Source: Hordeum vulgare subsp. vulgare
Taxonomy: Eukaryota; Streptophyta; Magnoliopsida; Poales; Poaceae
Length of the DNA stretch: 64,000 nt
Direction of reading: 5' to 3'
NCBI RefSeq assembly: GCF_904849725.1
Contig: NC_058524.1
Coordinates: 509,438,263 to 509,502,262 of the forward strand
Shown: positions 34,408 through 45,823 of the stretch, in pieces
Numbering within the stretch: position 1 is the stretch's first letter
How the letters are laid out: every line of letters begins with the position of its first letter
Notes under the pieces: generated by a model
What the model saw: only the letters and a program-made list of their open reading frames with translations
Databases searched by the model: none
Told to the model about the DNA's origin: nothing
Program-made: the position numbers and the translations under genes

Positions 34408-37400
34408 ACCACTCAAATGACTAGAGAGATGTACTTTTTGAGTGGGAGTTCTTAAGTAATATGATTAATTGAACTAATTGTCATGAACATAGTCTAATGG
34501 TCTTTGCGAATTACAATGTAGCTTGCGCTATAGCTCTACTGTTTTATATGTTCCTAGAGAAAATTTAGTTGAAAGTTGATAGTAGCAAACTTTGCGGACT
34601 AAGTCTGTAAAACTGAGGATTTTCCTCGTTGCTGCGCAGAAGGCTTATATCCTTAATGCACCACTCGGTGTGCTGCACCTCGAGCGTCGTGTGTGGATGT
34701 TGTGAACATCCGACATACACGTTTCTGATGACTACGCGATTGTTCAGTGCGAAATACTTAATGACTTAGAAGCAAGGCGCCGAAGACGTTTTGAAATGTC
34801 ACGGAACATAAGAGATGTTCTAAAGAGATGAAATTGTGATTTCATGCTCGTGCCCCTGTTAAGAGGTATGAGACCTCCGACAAGATTCTTTGTCCACGAA
34901 GTAAAGGAGAAAAGCTCAATCGTTGAGCGTGTGCTCAGATTGTCTGAGTACGACAATCGCTTGAATCAAGTGGGAGTTAATCTTCCAGATGAGATAGTGA
35001 TGGTTCTCCAAAGTCACTGTCACCAAGCTGTGAGAGCTTCGTGATGAACTATAACATATCAAGGATAGATACAATGATCCTTCAGCGATTCACGATGTTT
35101 GACACTGCGAAAGTAGAAATCAAGAAGGAGCATCAATAATTGATGGTTAGTAAAACCACTAAGTTTCGAGAAAGGCAAGGGCTAGAAGGGATACTTCGTG
35201 AAACGGCAAAACAGTTGCTGCACTAATGAAGAGACCCAAGATTAAACCCAAGCCCGAGACTAAGTGCTTATGTTATGAGGGGAACGGTCACTGAGGCGGA
35301 GCTACCCTAGATACTTGATAAGAAGGCTGACAAAGTCGATAGAAGTATATTTGATATATATGATGTTGATGTGTACTTTACTAGTACTCCTAGTAGCGTG
35401 AGGGTATTGGATAGCAGTTCGGTTGCTAAGTGATTAGTAACGCGAAATACAAGCTACAGAATAAAAGGAGACTTGCTAAAGGCAAGGTGACGATACGTGT
35501 TGGAAGTGTTTCCAAGGTTGATATGATCAAACGTCGCACGCCCCCTCTACCATGGGGATTGGTGTTAAACCTAAATAATTGTTATTTGGTGCTTGCGTTA
35601 AGCATGAACATGATTGGACCGTGTTTATTGCAGTACGATTATTCATTTAAAGAGAATAATGGTTACTCTATTTGCTTGAATAATCACCTTCAATGGTTTA
35701 TTGAATCTCGATCATAGTGTTACACATGTTCATGATATTGGTGCCAAAAGATACAAGGTAATAATGATAGTACCACTTACTTGTGGCACTGCCGCTTGAG
35801 TCATGTTGGTATAAATTGCATGAAGAGGCTCCATACTGATGAATCTTTGTACTCACTTGATTTTGAATCACTTGTGACATGCAAATCATACCACATGAGC
35901 AAGGCCATTGTTTACATTGAGATGAAACAAGATAGTAACTTGTTGGAAGTAATACATTTTGATGTATACAGTCCAATGGGTGCTGAGGCACGCAGTGGAT
36001 ATCGTTATGTTCTTACTCCACTGACGATTTGAGTAGATACAAGAGTATTTACTTGATGAATCACAAGTCTGAAATATTGAAAAGTTCAAAGCAATTTCAG
36101 AGTGAAAATCATCGTGACAAGAGGATAAACTGTCTACGATACGATCATAGAGATGAATATCTAAGTTACGAGTTTTGGTACGTAGTTAAGCCAATGTGGA
36201 AATTGATTCGCAGTTCATGCCACCTGGAACACCATAGTGCGATGATGTGTGTGAACGTCATAGCCGCGCCCTATTCAGTATGGTGCATACTATGATGTTT
36301 CTTATTAAATTACCACTATCGTTTATGGGTTATGCATTAGAGACAACCGCATTCACTTTAAATAGGGCACCGCGTATTTCCGTTGAGATGACACAGTATA
36401 GACTGAGGTTTAGAGAAATCTAAGATGTCGTTTCTTGAAAGTTTGGGGCTGCGATTCTTATGTGAAAAGGTTTCAGTCTGATAATCTCGAACCCAAAGCG
36501 GATAAAAGCATCTTCATTGGATATCCAAAACAGTTGGATACATCTCCTATCTCAGATCCGGAAGCAAAGTGTTTGTTTCTAGAAACGGATCCTTTCTCGA
36601 GGAAAGGTTTCTCTCGAAAGAATTGAGTGGGAGGGTGGTGGAACTTGATGAGGTTAGTGAACCGTCACTTCAACCAGTGTGTAGCAGGGCGCATGAAGAT
36701 GTTCCTCTGGCGCCTACACCATTTGAAGTGGAAGCTGATGATGGTGATCATTAGAGCTTCGGATCAAGTTACTACAAACCACGTAGGTCGACAAGGTCGC
36801 ATACTACTACAGAGTGGTACGGTAACCCTGTCTCGGAGGTCATGTTGTTGAACAACAATGAACCTACGAGTTATGGAGAAGCAATGGTGGGCCCGAATTC
36901 TGACAAATGGCTGGAGGCCATGAAATCCGAGAGAGGATCCATGTGTGAAAACAAAGTGTAGACTTTGGAAGAACTACTTGATGGTCGTAGGACTATTGTG
37001 TAAAGATGGATCTTTAAAAGAAAGACAGACGATGATGGTGATAAGTCACTATTAAGAAAAGCTCGACTTGTCGCAAAGATGTTCCTGACAAGATCAAATA
37101 GTTGACTATGATGAGACTTTCTCACTCGGAGCAATGCTAAAAGTCTGTTAGAATTATGTTAGTAGTTGCTGCATTATTTATGAAATATTGCACATAGGAT
37201 GTCAAAACATTGTTTCCTCGACGTTTTCCTTGAGGAAAGATTGTATGTGATACAACCAGAAGGTTTTTTCGATCCTAAAGATACTAACAAGTATGCAAAC
37301 TCTAGCGATCCTTTTATGGACTGGTGCAAGCATCTCGGAGTTGGAATATACGCTTTGATGAGATGATCAAAGCTTTTGGGTTTGTACAAGGTTTATGAGA

Positions 37401-38241
37401 AAACTTGTATTTCCAAAGAAGTGAGTGGGAGCACTATAGAATTTCTGATAAGTATATGTGGTTGACATATTGTGGATCAGAAGTAATGTAGAATTTCTGT
37501 AAAGCATAAAAGGTTGTTTGAAAGGAGTTTTTCAAAGGAATACCTGGATTGCGCTACTTGAATGTTGAGCATCAAGATCTATAGAAATAGATCAAAACGC
37601 TTAATAGAAGTTTCAACAAGATGCATGCCTTGACAAGTTTTTTGAAGGAGTTCAAAATAGATCAACAAATAAGGAGTTCTTGGTTGTGTTGTAAGGTGTG
37701 AATTTGAGTAAGACTCAAAACCCGACCCCGACAGAATAAAGAGAATAGACGAAGGTCGTCTTCTATACCTTAGCCGTAGACTCTAAAGTATGCCATGCTG
37801 AGTACCACACCTGATGTGTGCCTTGCTACAAGTGTGTTAAGAGGTACACAGAGTGATCCATGATTGAATCACTGATCAGCAGTCAAAGTTATCCTTAGTA
37901 ACTAATGGACTAAGGATTTTTTTCTCGATTATGGAGGTGGTTAAAGAGTTTGTCGTAAAGGGTTACGTCGATGCAAGCTTTGACACTAATCCGAATAACT
38001 ATGAGTAGTGAAACGAATTCGTATGGTAGAGTAGATATTTGGAATATTTCCGAATAGCACATAGTAGCAGCATCTATAAGATGACACAAAGATTTGTAAA
38101 CCTCACTCGGATGTGAAAGGGTTCAGAACCGTCGCCTAAAACCTCTCTCACAAGCAAGATGTGATCAAACCCCAGAACTGTAAGGGTGTTGGATTCGTTA
38201 GAATCACATAGTGATGTGGACTAGATTATTGACTCTAGTGC
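34408..38241 (+). pseudogene. gag-pol of element A (heavily broken)
   Basis: Copia polyprotein fragments in order on the plus strand. Gag: 34844-35044 (VLRLSEYDNRLNQVGVNLPD). Pre-integrase: 35430-35717 (NNCYLVLALSMNMIG), then 35781 onward (WHCRLSHVGINCMKRLHTD). Integrase core: 36029-36295 (SRYKSIYLMNHKSE, EYLSYEF). Integrase C-terminus: 36435-36754 (IFIGYPK, NGSFLEERFLSKE). Reverse transcriptase remnants: 36850-37400 (SDKWLEAMKSE, KARLVAK, QASRSWNIRFDEMIKAFGF). RNase H remnant near 37960-38010 (GYVDASFDTNPNN). Stops and frameshifts separate all pieces, so nothing functional can be made. Confidence 0.85.
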
Positions 38242-38252
38242 AAGTGGGAGAC
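38242..38252 (+). other. Polypurine tract of element A
   Basis: AAGTGGGAGAC immediately before the 3' LTR, the tract typical of this clade. The same tract stands in reverse at 23916-23925 for element B. Confidence 0.75.
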
Positions 38253-40153
38253 TGTTGGAAATATGCCCTAGAGGCAATAATAAATGAGTTATTATTATAT
38301 TTCTTTGTTCATGATAATCATTTATTATCCATGCTATAATTGTATTGATTGGAAACACAATGCTTGTGTGGATACATAGACAAAACACTGTCCCTAGTAA
38401 GCCTCTAGTTGACTAGCTCGTTGATCAAAGACGGTCAAGGTTTCCTGACCATAGGCAAGTGTTGTCACTTGATAACGGGCTCACATCATTAGGAGAATCA
38501 TGTGATGGACTAGACCCAAACTAATGAACGTAGCATGTTGATCGTGTCATTTTGTTGCTACTGTTTTTCTGCATGTCAAGTATTTATTCCTATGACCATG
38601 AGATGATATAACTCACTGGCACCGGAGGAATACCTTGTGTGTATCAAACGTCACAATGTAACTGGGTGACTATAAAGATGCTCTACAGGTATCTCCGAAG
38701 GTCTCCGTTGAGTTAGTATGGATCAAGACTGGGATTTGTCACTCCGTGTGACGGAGAGGTATCTCGGGGCCCACTCGGTAATACAACATCACACACAAGC
38801 CTTGCAAGCAATGTGATTTAATGTAAGTCATGGGATCTTGTATTACGGAACGAGTAAAGAGACTTGCCGGTAAACGAGATTGAAATTGGTATGCAGATAC
38901 TGACGATCAAATCTCGGGCAAGTAACATACCGAAGGACAAAGGGAATGACATACGGGATTATATGAATCCTTGGCACTGAGGTTCAAACGATAAGATCTT
39001 CATAGAATATGTAGGATCTAATATGGGCATCCAGGTCCCGCTATTGGATATTGACCGAGGAGTCCCTCGGGTCATGTCTACATAGTTCTCGAACCCGCAG
39101 GGTCTGCACACTTAAGGTTCGACGTTGTTTTATGCGTATTTGAGTTATATGGTTGGTTACCGAATGTTGTTCGGAGTCCCGGATGAGATCATGGACGTCA
39201 CGAGGGTTTCCAGAATGGTCCGGAAACGAAGATTGATATATAGGTTTGTCTCATTTGGTTAACGGAAGGTTTTCGGGCATTACCGGCAGTGACGAATGGG
39301 TTCCGGATGTTCACCGGGGGGGGGGGGGGGGAGGCAGCCCACCCGGGGGAAGCCCATAGGCCTTAGGGATGCCACACCAGCCCTTAGTGGGCTGGTGGGA
39401 CAGTCCAAGAGGCCCTATGCGCAGGATAAAGAAAAACCAAAGAGAAAAGGAAAAAAAGGGGAAGTGGGAAGGAAGGGAAGGACTCCACCTTCCAAACCTA
39501 GTTGGACTAAGATTGGAAGGAGGAATCCTACTCCCCTCCTTCGGCCAACCCCTTGGGGCTTCCTTAAGCCTCAAGGCAAGGTTCCTCCCCTCCCCCCTAT
39601 ATATACCAAGGTATTAGGGCTGATTTGACACAACTTTGCCACGTGTTGCTCGACCCTATACCACGCAGTTTTTCCTCTAGATCATATTTCTGCGGAGCTC
39701 GGGCGGAGCCCTGCAAGAGTAGATCCTTCACCACCACCGGAGCGCCGTCACGCTGCCGGAGAACTCTTCTACCTCTCCGCCCCCTCTTGCTGGATCAAGA
39801 AGGTGGAGATCGTCATCGAGCTGTACGTGTGCTGAACGCGGAGGTGCCGTCCGTTCGGCACTAGATCGGAACGGATCATGAGACGGATCACAAGACGGTT
39901 CGTGGGACGGATCGCGAGACGGTTCGCGGGACGGATTGCGGGACGGATCGTGGGACGGACCGCGGGACGGTTCTTGGGGCGGTTCGAGGGACGTGAAGAC
40001 GTTCCACTACATCAACCGCGTTTCTTAATGCTTCCTACTTTGCGATCTACAAGGGTACGCATATCTGAAATCCCCCTCGTAGATGGACATCACCATGAAA
40101 GGTATTGCGTGTGCGTAGGAAACTTTTTGTTTCCCATGCAACGTTCCCCATCA
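38253..40153 (+). repeat. 3' LTR of element A
   Basis: 1901 bp. TATATATA is at 39598-39605. A run of 16 G (39316-39331) replaces the AAGAGGGG seen near the element B insertion site in the 5' LTR. Confidence 0.92.
39869..39988 (+). repeat. 12-bp tandem array in the 3' LTR of A, 10 units
   Basis: Ten units of the same 12-mer, two more than in the 5' LTR of the same element. The LTRs of element B carry about four units at this place. Confidence 0.85.
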
Positions 40154-40158
40154 CTTTA

Positions 40159-40636
40159 TATTTCCCAATGAGTATCTAGCGAATTATGCTTGATAAGGTC
40201 AAATGCCAATGATCTCATAGCGTTGAAGCATCCATTGATATATCTATGCATCTTTTTCGGACTGTGCTGAAGCCTATCAGTCAAAGTACGATAACTCGCA
40301 TTCCGGGAAAATCATGTACATAAACATCCCTAGTTGCTCTTCAACGCTGTCTCCTTTTGAATTTCGTAGAAGATTTTTGAATCTAAGATGGTCGCATAGA
40401 CCTTGGAAGATGTTGTATTCTACCCTCAGGATATCAAGGCACCGTTGAGGGTGGCCATCCAATATTTCTCGGATATACTTAGCTCCCGTACGAATGGATG
40501 TGTTCATTGAACTCTTTTCCCTGCTAGAAAATAAACAATATAATGTCGATAAGACAAGAAACATCATCTCCTCCTCCCCCTCCTCCTCAGAGTCACTACA
40601 TGATTCATATCCATCATCATGGTTACTCGTATCCAT
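40159..40636 (-). pseudogene. HARBI1-like transposase, N-terminal exon
   Basis: The open part (40636-40277, 119 codons) begins with an acidic stretch (DSEEEGEEE) and continues RTGAKYIREILDGHPQRCLD ... VEEQLGMFMYMI, the N-terminal signature of plant PIF/Harbinger nucleases. After a frameshift at about 40277 the similarity continues to 40159 as RLQHSPKKMHRYINGCFN (another frame), matching the RFQHS..T..R.F helix of the family. Element A then interrupts the exon at its CTTTA duplication. The catalytic DDE residues lie further downstream and are not seen. An acceptor-like TCGCTAG sits just before the ATG, so a leader exon upstream (about 41109-41540) is plausible. Confidence 0.75.
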
Positions 40637-41108
40637 TATCTAGCGAGAAGAGATTACAATATAAATACCGCAACTCTCCTTCAAAGTAAACACAGTAGTA
40701 TATATAATATATGTTATGACAATGGAAATAAAAGGAGCACTCACACATCAAGATAACGAGTGTAACATGAAAAGGTATCACCATACTTTTTTTGATTAAT
40801 GTAACAGTTGAGTATAGATGCATATAGACAAGCACATATGCAAAACAATGAATAAGAACTCGGTGACACACACACAAGCTGGACTGAATGCTTTTGAGCT
40901 AGTTAAGTACCTTCAGTTCTTAGCTTTAAATGTCAAAAGGAGCTTCACAGAATCTTGAATCCTCCAAATCACTCTACTAGTTCTGCATTGCATACAGAAG
41001 GCAACAATGTGCCAATGACATCAGTAGCAACAATAGGTGCCGCAATTATATATCTTATCCTCAGTAGATGTATCAAAATGCAACAGGGGTAGCGAGGTGG
41101 CATTTTTT

Positions 41109-41560
41109 ACCTCCATGTGGGGGAAGCTTTGCACCGCGGCTGGTGTCGAGCTCCTCCCTGGGGTGCGTGGCAGGGCAAGCCGACGCTTTGTCCTGCAGCT
41201 CACGCGCCTGCTCAGAGCGAACCGTTGCCTCGACCGTGTCATCCCCTCTCCCACTCCTCGCAGATCCAAGGAGAGCAGCGCTTATTCGCCCGGATCTAGA
41301 AGAGAAATGGGGCCGGCGGCATCTGTGCCCTGCTCGGGTCGACCAAGTTGAAGGTTCAGGAAGCAGGATGTTTGTGACAGGGAGAGACAAACGTGTCCCC
41401 TTCATCGGTGTGGTCGAACGCCGTCGCTTCACCCCCTCGTGGACACCGTCGCTGATGCCTCCGGGCAGCGGAACCTCGATCTGGTCTCAAGCGAGAGGCG
41501 AGGTGGGAAAAACAATGGACGCTGTTTGTATCAAATACCAGCCTAATACAGTGTAAATGA
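41109..41560 (-). other. GC-rich segment, possible leader exon of the Harbinger gene
   Basis: A GC-rich island with several overlapping open frames on both strands and no recognised protein. On the minus strand it ends in a donor-like GGAG|GTAAAA at about 41109, and an acceptor lies just above the transposase ATG at 40636. A 5' UTR exon is therefore the simplest reading, but this is inference. Confidence 0.3.
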
Positions 41561-41889
41561 GGAAACCGATATAAAGTTATAGTTCAAAAATGACATGCCA
41601 AGCAACAATGTAAGGCCCATTCGTTTTTTGCTTTACAAGGATATTTTTTACAGGTGTATTGGGCCTCAAAACAAGGAACCAAGCGGAGCCTATGACTTCT
41701 AGGATTTGGGCACAATTGTTCTTAGCTCAAGTGGAGAGTACGAAAACTGTTGAGAATAATTCAATCATTCACTAAACTGTTGAGAATAGTTGGAGGGCAC
41801 AATTGCACTCAAGTTTTCATGATATATTTCAACTGCTTTTTTTTAAGTTTAAAGTAAACTTTGACATGTTATATAAAAGGAAATTAACA

Positions 41890-42290
41890 AACTAAACTTG
41901 CCATGATGAATTAATAATATTTTTCATGATCCATGAAATAATCTTGACATGGTTCACACGTAAAAAAGAAATATATCGTTAATTACTTTAAAATGCACGA
42001 TCACTCGTTCAAATTTGTCATGAACCATAAACTAAAATTGACATCGTGAATAACTTAAATTTGCCATGATACATACACTAAAATTGGTCATGGTTCATAA
42101 AAAAAAATATTTTTCATATTCAAATTACTTGAATAGCCATGGTCAAAATAATAAAATTGCCATGATATATACACCCAATTTCCATAATGAATTACTAAAA
42201 ACTGCCATGATCCATGAATTAAAATTTCCATGGTTAATTACCCAAATTTGCCATGGCCAATTAATAAAAATTGCCATGAAAAGTTATTGA
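41890..42290 (+). repeat. Degenerate TTGCCATGAT motif cluster
   Basis: About thirteen variants of TTGCCATGATCCATGAAT in 400 bases (GCCATGATACATAC, GCCATGGTCAAAAT, GCCATGATATATAC and others), spaced 20-40 bases apart. They look like a decayed minisatellite. Confidence 0.6.
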
Positions 42291-42779
42291 AATACAATGC
42301 TAGATTTAAATCTAGAAGAAAAAACTAGATGAAACATGTTGTGTTAACTTTATTGTAAACACTATATCAACTTCAGTGTAAACATGCGACAACTTGTGGC
42401 CCAAAAAAGAGGTCGTCGAAACATATCAATATGAAATCTAGTTTTGAAGATCTCATCGAGACGGATTTAATGGTGAAAACGGGTTTTAATTGGATTTCTA
42501 TTTGAAGATAAATCATTTTGAAGTTCGAAAATCCAAAAAGTTCTGTTAATGTCATATACTTAATGTGGCAAGATGGATAATTATGGAGGCGTGTGGATCA
42601 TGTTGGCTCGTGCCACATGTATGTGTGTTATCATTTAGGTAAAAATGTGCCTTTTTCTGTTCGGGCCACTAGGAATCCTAAGCTGCCTAATCTTTTTTGT
42701 GCTCGACCGTTTTTGTTCAAGTTTTTTTCATTTCTGTTTTTCCTCTTTTTCTATTTATTTCTAATTTCCTTTTATTTTA

Positions 42780-43320
42780 TTAATTCAAGCACTTTTGAAA
42801 AATTGTTAAAATTTTCAATTTTGACGATCTTTTTTGAAATCTGTGAACTTTTTAGATTCCATGAAATTTTTCAAATTTTATGATTTTTCTTAAAATTTGT
42901 AAAAAAAATCATGATTTTTTTCATATTAGAAAACTTATTTTCTAATGCATGAACTTTCTCGATATTTTGTGAACTTGTTGTCACATTTGTAATTTTTCAA
43001 AATTCATGAACTTTTCAAATTTCATATAAAGTCTTATGAACTTTATTATAAATTTGTGAACATATTTTGGAATTTCATGACCATATAAATTTGTGTACTT
43101 TTATCAACTTTTTACGAACGTTTTTAAAATAACATGAACATTTTTCAAATTTATGATTTGTTTTTTCTAAACGACCTTTTTACAACACATGACCGTTTTT
43201 CAAATTCATGATTTTTTAGTCTGCAATTTTACTTCAAATTCACGATCTTTTTTGATTCTTCGATTTTATTTGAAATTCAGAATTTTTCATAAATACTTGA
43301 GAACACTGAACTTTTTATAG
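42780..43320 (+). repeat. Degenerate TTTCAAATTCATGAACTT motif cluster
   Basis: Many variants of TTTTTCAAATTCATGA and TGAACTTTTT at irregular spacing. This pattern is common in Triticeae intergenic DNA and is probably a decayed simple array. Confidence 0.55.
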
Positions 43321-43789
43321 TGGTCACTAACGCATGCTAATCCTTTTGCTCATACGCTCACCCGTTCACGTGCTCGCCCACTCGTGTGTGAGAGCCGATT
43401 TGTTGGGCGCCTGAGCTGACCCAAAAATCATATCGTGTGAGCGCCAAATGGCTTACCCGGTGCGTGATTAGGAAAATTCACAAATTTAAGCAAACGAAAA
43501 ACAAAATAGAAAGATAAGAATAATGAAAGAAAAATAAAACATGAAAAACCATACCAAAAGTAGGCCAAACAAAAGCAAATAAAGAAGAAAACAAGACTGG
43601 AAGGATGCACAACAAGAAGAATAAAAGGAGTATTTAGGCACACCAAGTGAGCAGATCTAGTTTGTTATAGCGGGTGGATGTAATCTAAGAGGTCCGAAGT
43701 TCAAATCCCACTTTATGTATTAATTTCTTATGATTAAAGATAATGAATAAATGGGTCAAGCGAAGGGAGGAGCTGTATGTGTGCCGATG

Positions 43790-45320
43790 CACAACGTGTA
43801 TGTATACGGCATGCGAAGAGTTTATAAAATATGACCATTATGTCCTTTTTTATGAAGAGATATGGACTAATATGAACCGTTCTTGTGTTTAGGGGGTGTA
43901 CTGAAGCAAAAGGTAAAGAAAAAATAGGGACTATGGAAGCAAACTACATACACCGAAGAAACATACAAAATATAATATGGGGCATGTCATATTACAATAG
44001 CGATAAAAATGAGAATAACCTTTAAAAAAATAAGCAGGAAGTATGGAAGCATTGTAGCAAAACCAAAGGAGCATAAGAAGTTTTTTTATTTGAAAGATTC
44101 AGTGTCCATTGGCTTCATTGATTTAGCAGAATAGAGATTACAAAAGAAAACATTTGGAATGTTTTATGTTCCAGAACTGGGGAACTTTACACGGCGATAA
44201 GATCATGATCGCCCTGGTCATCTAAAGGCATATCTCTTGCGTCACATACCTCAATGTGGACTGTCTGAATTTTTCTCTAGCTAGCCGCCATTGCTCGAGG
44301 TCGCTTCTGCACGCTCTAATTTGGAAGCCCCCTTAGTACGAAGGATGCAAAGAATTATGTGAGCATGCGCAACATATATGTGATGAAATTAGGAAGCGTA
44401 GGAGAAATTTTCAGCAATGTTCAAACTGGAATACCTTAGAAATATAGAACAATAAGGGCACACATGTAGTCAATGGTTGTACTTATGGAACTTAGAGCTA
44501 TCGACCATGAAGCACAATGCCAATGTTTAGGTTAACTGCAATTGTGTTAACTGATGGGAACAATAGAAATATAACAAAATATACAAACCAAATTAACATA
44601 TGGGAGCACGACATATTGCAATGGTGAAAATAATGGCAAGATCAAAACTTTAAAAGGAAGGAGTTAGAATGGAAACAATCTATCAGGAACTGCGAAAGCA
44701 TATGAAGTACAATTTTGAAGAGTACCAGCTAGGGAGCATGAAAATGTGCTATCTCAGTATGGATCATCTAAATTGGAAGTATGAATATTTAAAAATAAAA
44801 AAACAACTAATATTTGGACCATCTTAGGGATGAATGTTTGTGTCACCTACATTCTAAATTCACAAAATTTGGTTGAACTATGGAAGCAAATCATTTAGAC
44901 AGAAGAAGTATATGCGTCTAATTTGGAAGCACCAAAAGTAGGAAGCATGAAAATACTACTATGTCAACATAACTCATCTTAATTGGAAGCATAAATTAAT
45001 GATGGAAACTAACCAAGAATGCTACCAACATGATGACGCACGACTTCATGGCCTACATGCCAAATTCACTTAAAAGAGACCATGGACACATCTGTACAAC
45101 ACTATAGATGCTACAAAACTAAGAAGTACAAATATATTAGTTTGTAAATAGATATATAATCCAATGGAAGTATGGAAATTTGTAATCATATCAAAACAAA
45201 CATTACCGCCAATGTTGGGAATCAGGTTATTGTGATTTGCATAAGAAATTAACCGAAAATCATAGATGACATAGTGATCCATTACAAATCGAAAGAAAGT
45301 GATTAAAATGAATCAAAGAT
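43790..45320 (+). repeat. Region with recurring TGGAAGCAT motif
   Basis: ATGGAAGCA or TTGGAAGCA recurs near 43936, 44046, 44312, 44885, 44921, 44939 and 44982, with further one-base variants. No reading frame is conserved across it. The copies could be binding-site-like motifs of a decayed DNA transposon, but no termini are visible. Confidence 0.35.
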
Positions 45321-45328
45321 GGGATTAA

Positions 45329-45598
45329 TCAAACCCTAGTTCGGGGCAGGGTTGGCCGGGGAACTGGGCGGCAAAGGAGGTTGCACTGTCGGCCGATGGT
45401 GAGAGCAGGGACCGGCGGAACAGATTGGAGCAGGATGCCGCACGGCGACGTGGAGTAGCTGTCCATCACAAGTTTTGGATGCAGATCAGGTTGGTGCCAG
45501 AGGCAGCCATCACGATGAGCGAGCTCAACGAACTCAGGGGTGAGGTCGCCCATGGGATGGGTCTTGAGTGGGTAGGTTGGCAGGCGCGATTTACTCAT
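45329..45598 (-). CDS. Hypothetical ORF in a GC-rich patch
   Basis: 89 codons in a GC-rich segment that stands out from the AT-rich surroundings. The predicted protein (MSKSRLPTYPLKTHPMGDLT ...) has no recognised domain. An overlapping plus-strand frame of 67 codons is equally possible. It could be a gene remnant or a transposon leader. Confidence is low and no function is proposed. Confidence 0.2.
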   Translation of the reverse strand: MSKSRLPTYPLKTHPMGDLTPEFVELAHRDGCLWHQPDLHPKLVMDSYSTSPCGILLQSVPPVPALTIGRQCNLLCRPVPRPTLPRTRV

Positions 45599-45740
45599 CG
45601 AGGAAGAGGTGCGTGGTGTGGTAGTTAGGATGATGCATGAGACGAGATTTAATTGGATGACTAGTAAGTGTGTACGTGCAACACACTTCTTGACTATATT
45701 ACTACAAATGATTCACGAATTCAATCGTGTATAGAAAATA

Positions 45741-45821
45741 CTCCCTCCATTCCCAAATAATTGTAGTTGGGGACAACTAGACTAGTTCTCCCCAACTACA
45801 ATTATTTAGGAACACATGGAG
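45741..45821. mobile_element. Stowaway MITE, 81 bp
   Basis: Starts CTCCCTCCATTCCCAAATAA and folds back on itself: TAATTGTAGTTGGGG pairs with CCCCAACTACAATTA. It ends in ...CATGGAG and is flanked by TA on both sides. It is almost all inverted repeat and shorter than usual for Stowaway elements. Confidence 0.85.
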
Positions 45822-45823
45822 TA

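Larger units (their letters stand above)
21017..40153 (+). mobile_element. Angela/WIS/BARE-1-like Copia element A
   Basis: The ends are typical of this clade: TGTTGAAAATATGCCCTAG at the left, AACGTTCCCCATCA at the right. The perfect target duplication CTTTA flanks it (21012-21016 and 40154-40158). The 5' LTR is split by element B, and the internal domain by solo LTR C. Without these the element is about 8.8 kb. The reading direction is plus, and the polyprotein is degenerate in all domains. The two LTRs differ at many sites (about eight in the first 200 bases), so it is older than element B, as nesting requires. Confidence 0.93.
20112..41690 (-). mobile_element. PIF/Harbinger element, degenerate, split by element A
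   Basis: A HARBI1-like transposase on the minus strand is split by retrotransposon A. The likely termini are GGCCCCGCTTGG at 20112 and GGCTCCGCTTGG (minus strand) ending at 41690, which match at 11 of 12 bases and at about 17 of 23 over a longer stretch. Without element A the span is about 2.4 kb. A TWA target duplication is not visible, and the right terminus could instead belong to a ~80-bp Tourist-like MITE (41613-41690), so the borders are tentative. Bases 20145-20980 may hold later exons; one candidate acceptor with a long pyrimidine tract ends at about 20738 (minus strand), but its frame is broken by TGA codons. Confidence 0.5.
41700..45328. other. AT-rich intergenic stretch with degenerate short repeats
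   Basis: No gene is supported here. It consists of three blocks rich in recurring short motifs (41890-42290, 42780-43320, 43790-45320), listed separately, joined by unremarkable AT-rich sequence. Bases 43340-43480 are less AT-rich but show no recognised frame. Confidence 0.5.

Noticed and set aside
41613..41690. Independent Tourist-like MITE of about 80 bp
   Set aside because: The inner end (GGCCCATTCG) matches the outer end poorly and the TAA/TAT flanks differ; the outer end fits the Harbinger terminus at 20112 better. Kept only as an alternative.
43670..43720. GTTCAAATCCCAC resembling a tRNA B box, possible SINE
   Set aside because: No matching A box at the right distance, no tRNA fold and no target duplication could be seen.
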